Positions 25,486 through 26,203 of a DNA stretch of 26,203 nucleotides are shown here, one piece after another. Below the pieces are notes generated by a model that was given only the letters and a program-made list of their open reading frames with translations, did not search any database and had not been told where the DNA came from. The position numbers and the translations under genes are program-made. Origin of the DNA: an uncultured Collinsella sp. (GTDB taxonomy: Bacteria; Actinomycetota; Coriobacteriia; Coriobacteriales; Coriobacteriaceae); contig USMA01000001.1 of NCBI GenBank assembly GCA_900555765.1, positions 1-26,203 on the forward strand, in the 5' to 3' direction. Within the stretch, counting starts at the first letter, position 1, and the number at the start of each line of letters is the position of its first letter.

Positions 25486-25541
25486 AGGACCGCTCCTTTC
25501 AATAAAAAACAGGGGAGGGGTGCCAGGCCTGCGTCGCCTCG

Positions 25542-26203
25542 CTACGCCACCAGCTTGTCAAAAGCCCCGCGCCGGTTGAGCACGGTAAACGCGATAACAC
25601 AGATGACTGCCGATAAAACCGACCCGCACGGCGAAGCGATGCCCATGGGAAACAGCGTATCGGAATAGGCGTTCGACAGCAGCCAAGCGCCGGGCACGCG
25701 AATGAGAGCCACGGCCAGTACGTTGTGCGCAAAGCCGATGTAGCTCTTGCCGTATGCAGCGAAAAAGCCACTAAAGCAAATGTGGATGCCGGCAAAAATC
25801 GCGTCGAAAATGTAGCTGCGCATATAGCCGGTACCGGCGGCGACTACTGCAGCGTCCTTGGCAAAAAAGCCAATAAACGCCGGTGCCACCAGCCACATCA
25901 GCACCGTGATCAGGCAGCCATACACTACCGAGATCGTCATGGCGTCCTTGAGCACCTGACGCGCGCGGTCGCCCTTGCCCGCGCCGGCGTTTTGCGCCGT
26001 GAGTGCGCTGACGGTGGCGCCCATGGAACTCGGCACAATGAACAAAAAGCTGATCATCTTCTCGACCAGGCCCACGGCGGCGGCGTCGACGCGCCCTCGG
26101 TGGTTGGCGATGACGGTGATAAACATAAACGCCACCTGGATGCAGCCGTCCTGAACGGCCACGGGCACGCCGATCGTAAGAATGCTGCCGAGCACCTCGG
26201 GCT
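25542..26203 (-). CDS. MATE-family efflux transporter, C-terminal part (cut by window edge)
   Basis: The visible 220 residues are the second half of a multidrug and toxin extrusion transporter, a Na+ or H+ antiporter in the cytoplasmic membrane. About six hydrophobic helices are visible, with MATE-like features PVAVQDGCIQVAFMFITVIANHRG, GLVEKMISFLFIVPSSMGATVSALTAQNAGAGKGDRARQ and YIFDAIFAGIHICFSGFFAAYGKSYIGF. The frame is open to base 26203, so the start and first helices lie outside the window. The MerR regulator gene follows 56 nt downstream. Confidence 0.9.
   Translation of the reverse strand, partial: PEVLGSILTIGVPVAVQDGCIQVAFMFITVIANHRGRVDAAAVGLVEKMISFLFIVPSSMGATVSALTAQNAGAGKGDRARQVLKDAMTISVVYGCLITVLMWLVAPAFIGFFAKDAAVVAAGTGYMRSYIFDAIFAGIHICFSGFFAAYGKSYIGFAHNVLAVALIRVPGAWLLSNAYSDTLFPMGIASPCGSVLSAVICVIAFTVLNRRGAFDKLVA

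Overview
The window looks like chromosomal DNA from a high-GC member of the Coriobacteriia, with Collinsella or a close relative as the best guess. The reasons are GC-rich codon use, an actinobacterial GlnR-type orphan regulator, a FeoA-FeoA-FeoB iron operon and a nickel-pincer (lar) locus. No rRNA gene was seen, so the genus is inference. About 22 intact protein genes are present, plus one edge-cut gene, several small or broken ones, and many rho-independent terminators. I saw no tRNA, rRNA, CRISPR array or complete insertion sequence.

Layout. (1) 1-5140: a lar locus. larA (Ni-pincer racemase) and a larD-like aquaglyceroporin run rightward and converge on a leftward larB - larC - tetR set. 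LarC has a 25-histidine insert and ends where the LarC2 (CTP-binding) domain should begin. No larE is in the window. A 115-nt composite inverted repeat sits at the convergence point. A perfect 11-bp inverted repeat lies upstream of larB. (2) 5141-8306: serB, divergent aspS, then a lone HPr gene (ptsH) carrying Asp at the regulatory position 46. (3) 8350-11777: feoA1 - feoA2 - feoB plus a FeoB-associated Cys-rich membrane peptide, with two palindromic candidate iron operators. (4) 11880-15881: a large FMN/4Fe-4S/FAD NADH:flavin oxidoreductase, then a GntR/FCD regulator and a LacI-type regulator. (5) 16016-18066: a glutamine-synthetase-fold protein followed 50 nt later by a GlnR-like OmpR regulator. 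The GS lacks several metal and catalytic ligands, and this pair is the most unusual item in the window. (6) 18119-19258: an AT-richer island of small, partly broken genes. (7) 19313-23256: an HtrA-type protease and ligA. (8) 23331-24683: a toxin-antitoxin islet containing an intact Phd-PIN pair, an N-shortened second antitoxin and a toxin stub. It is flanked by 31-nt imperfect direct repeats that match the 3' end of the adjacent MerR gene. (9) 24637-26203: a BmrR-like MerR regulator and the end of a MATE exporter.

How the genes may work together. LarB makes the nicotinic-acid-derived precursor and LarC inserts nickel. LarA uses the finished cofactor, LarD may pass lactate or another small solute, and the TetR protein may control the set through the larB-proximal repeat. 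The Feo genes form a ferrous iron uptake system. The GS-like protein and GlnR-like regulator could form a nitrogen-sensing pair rather than an enzyme plus regulator. The MATE exporter and MerR regulator look like a drug-sensing efflux unit.
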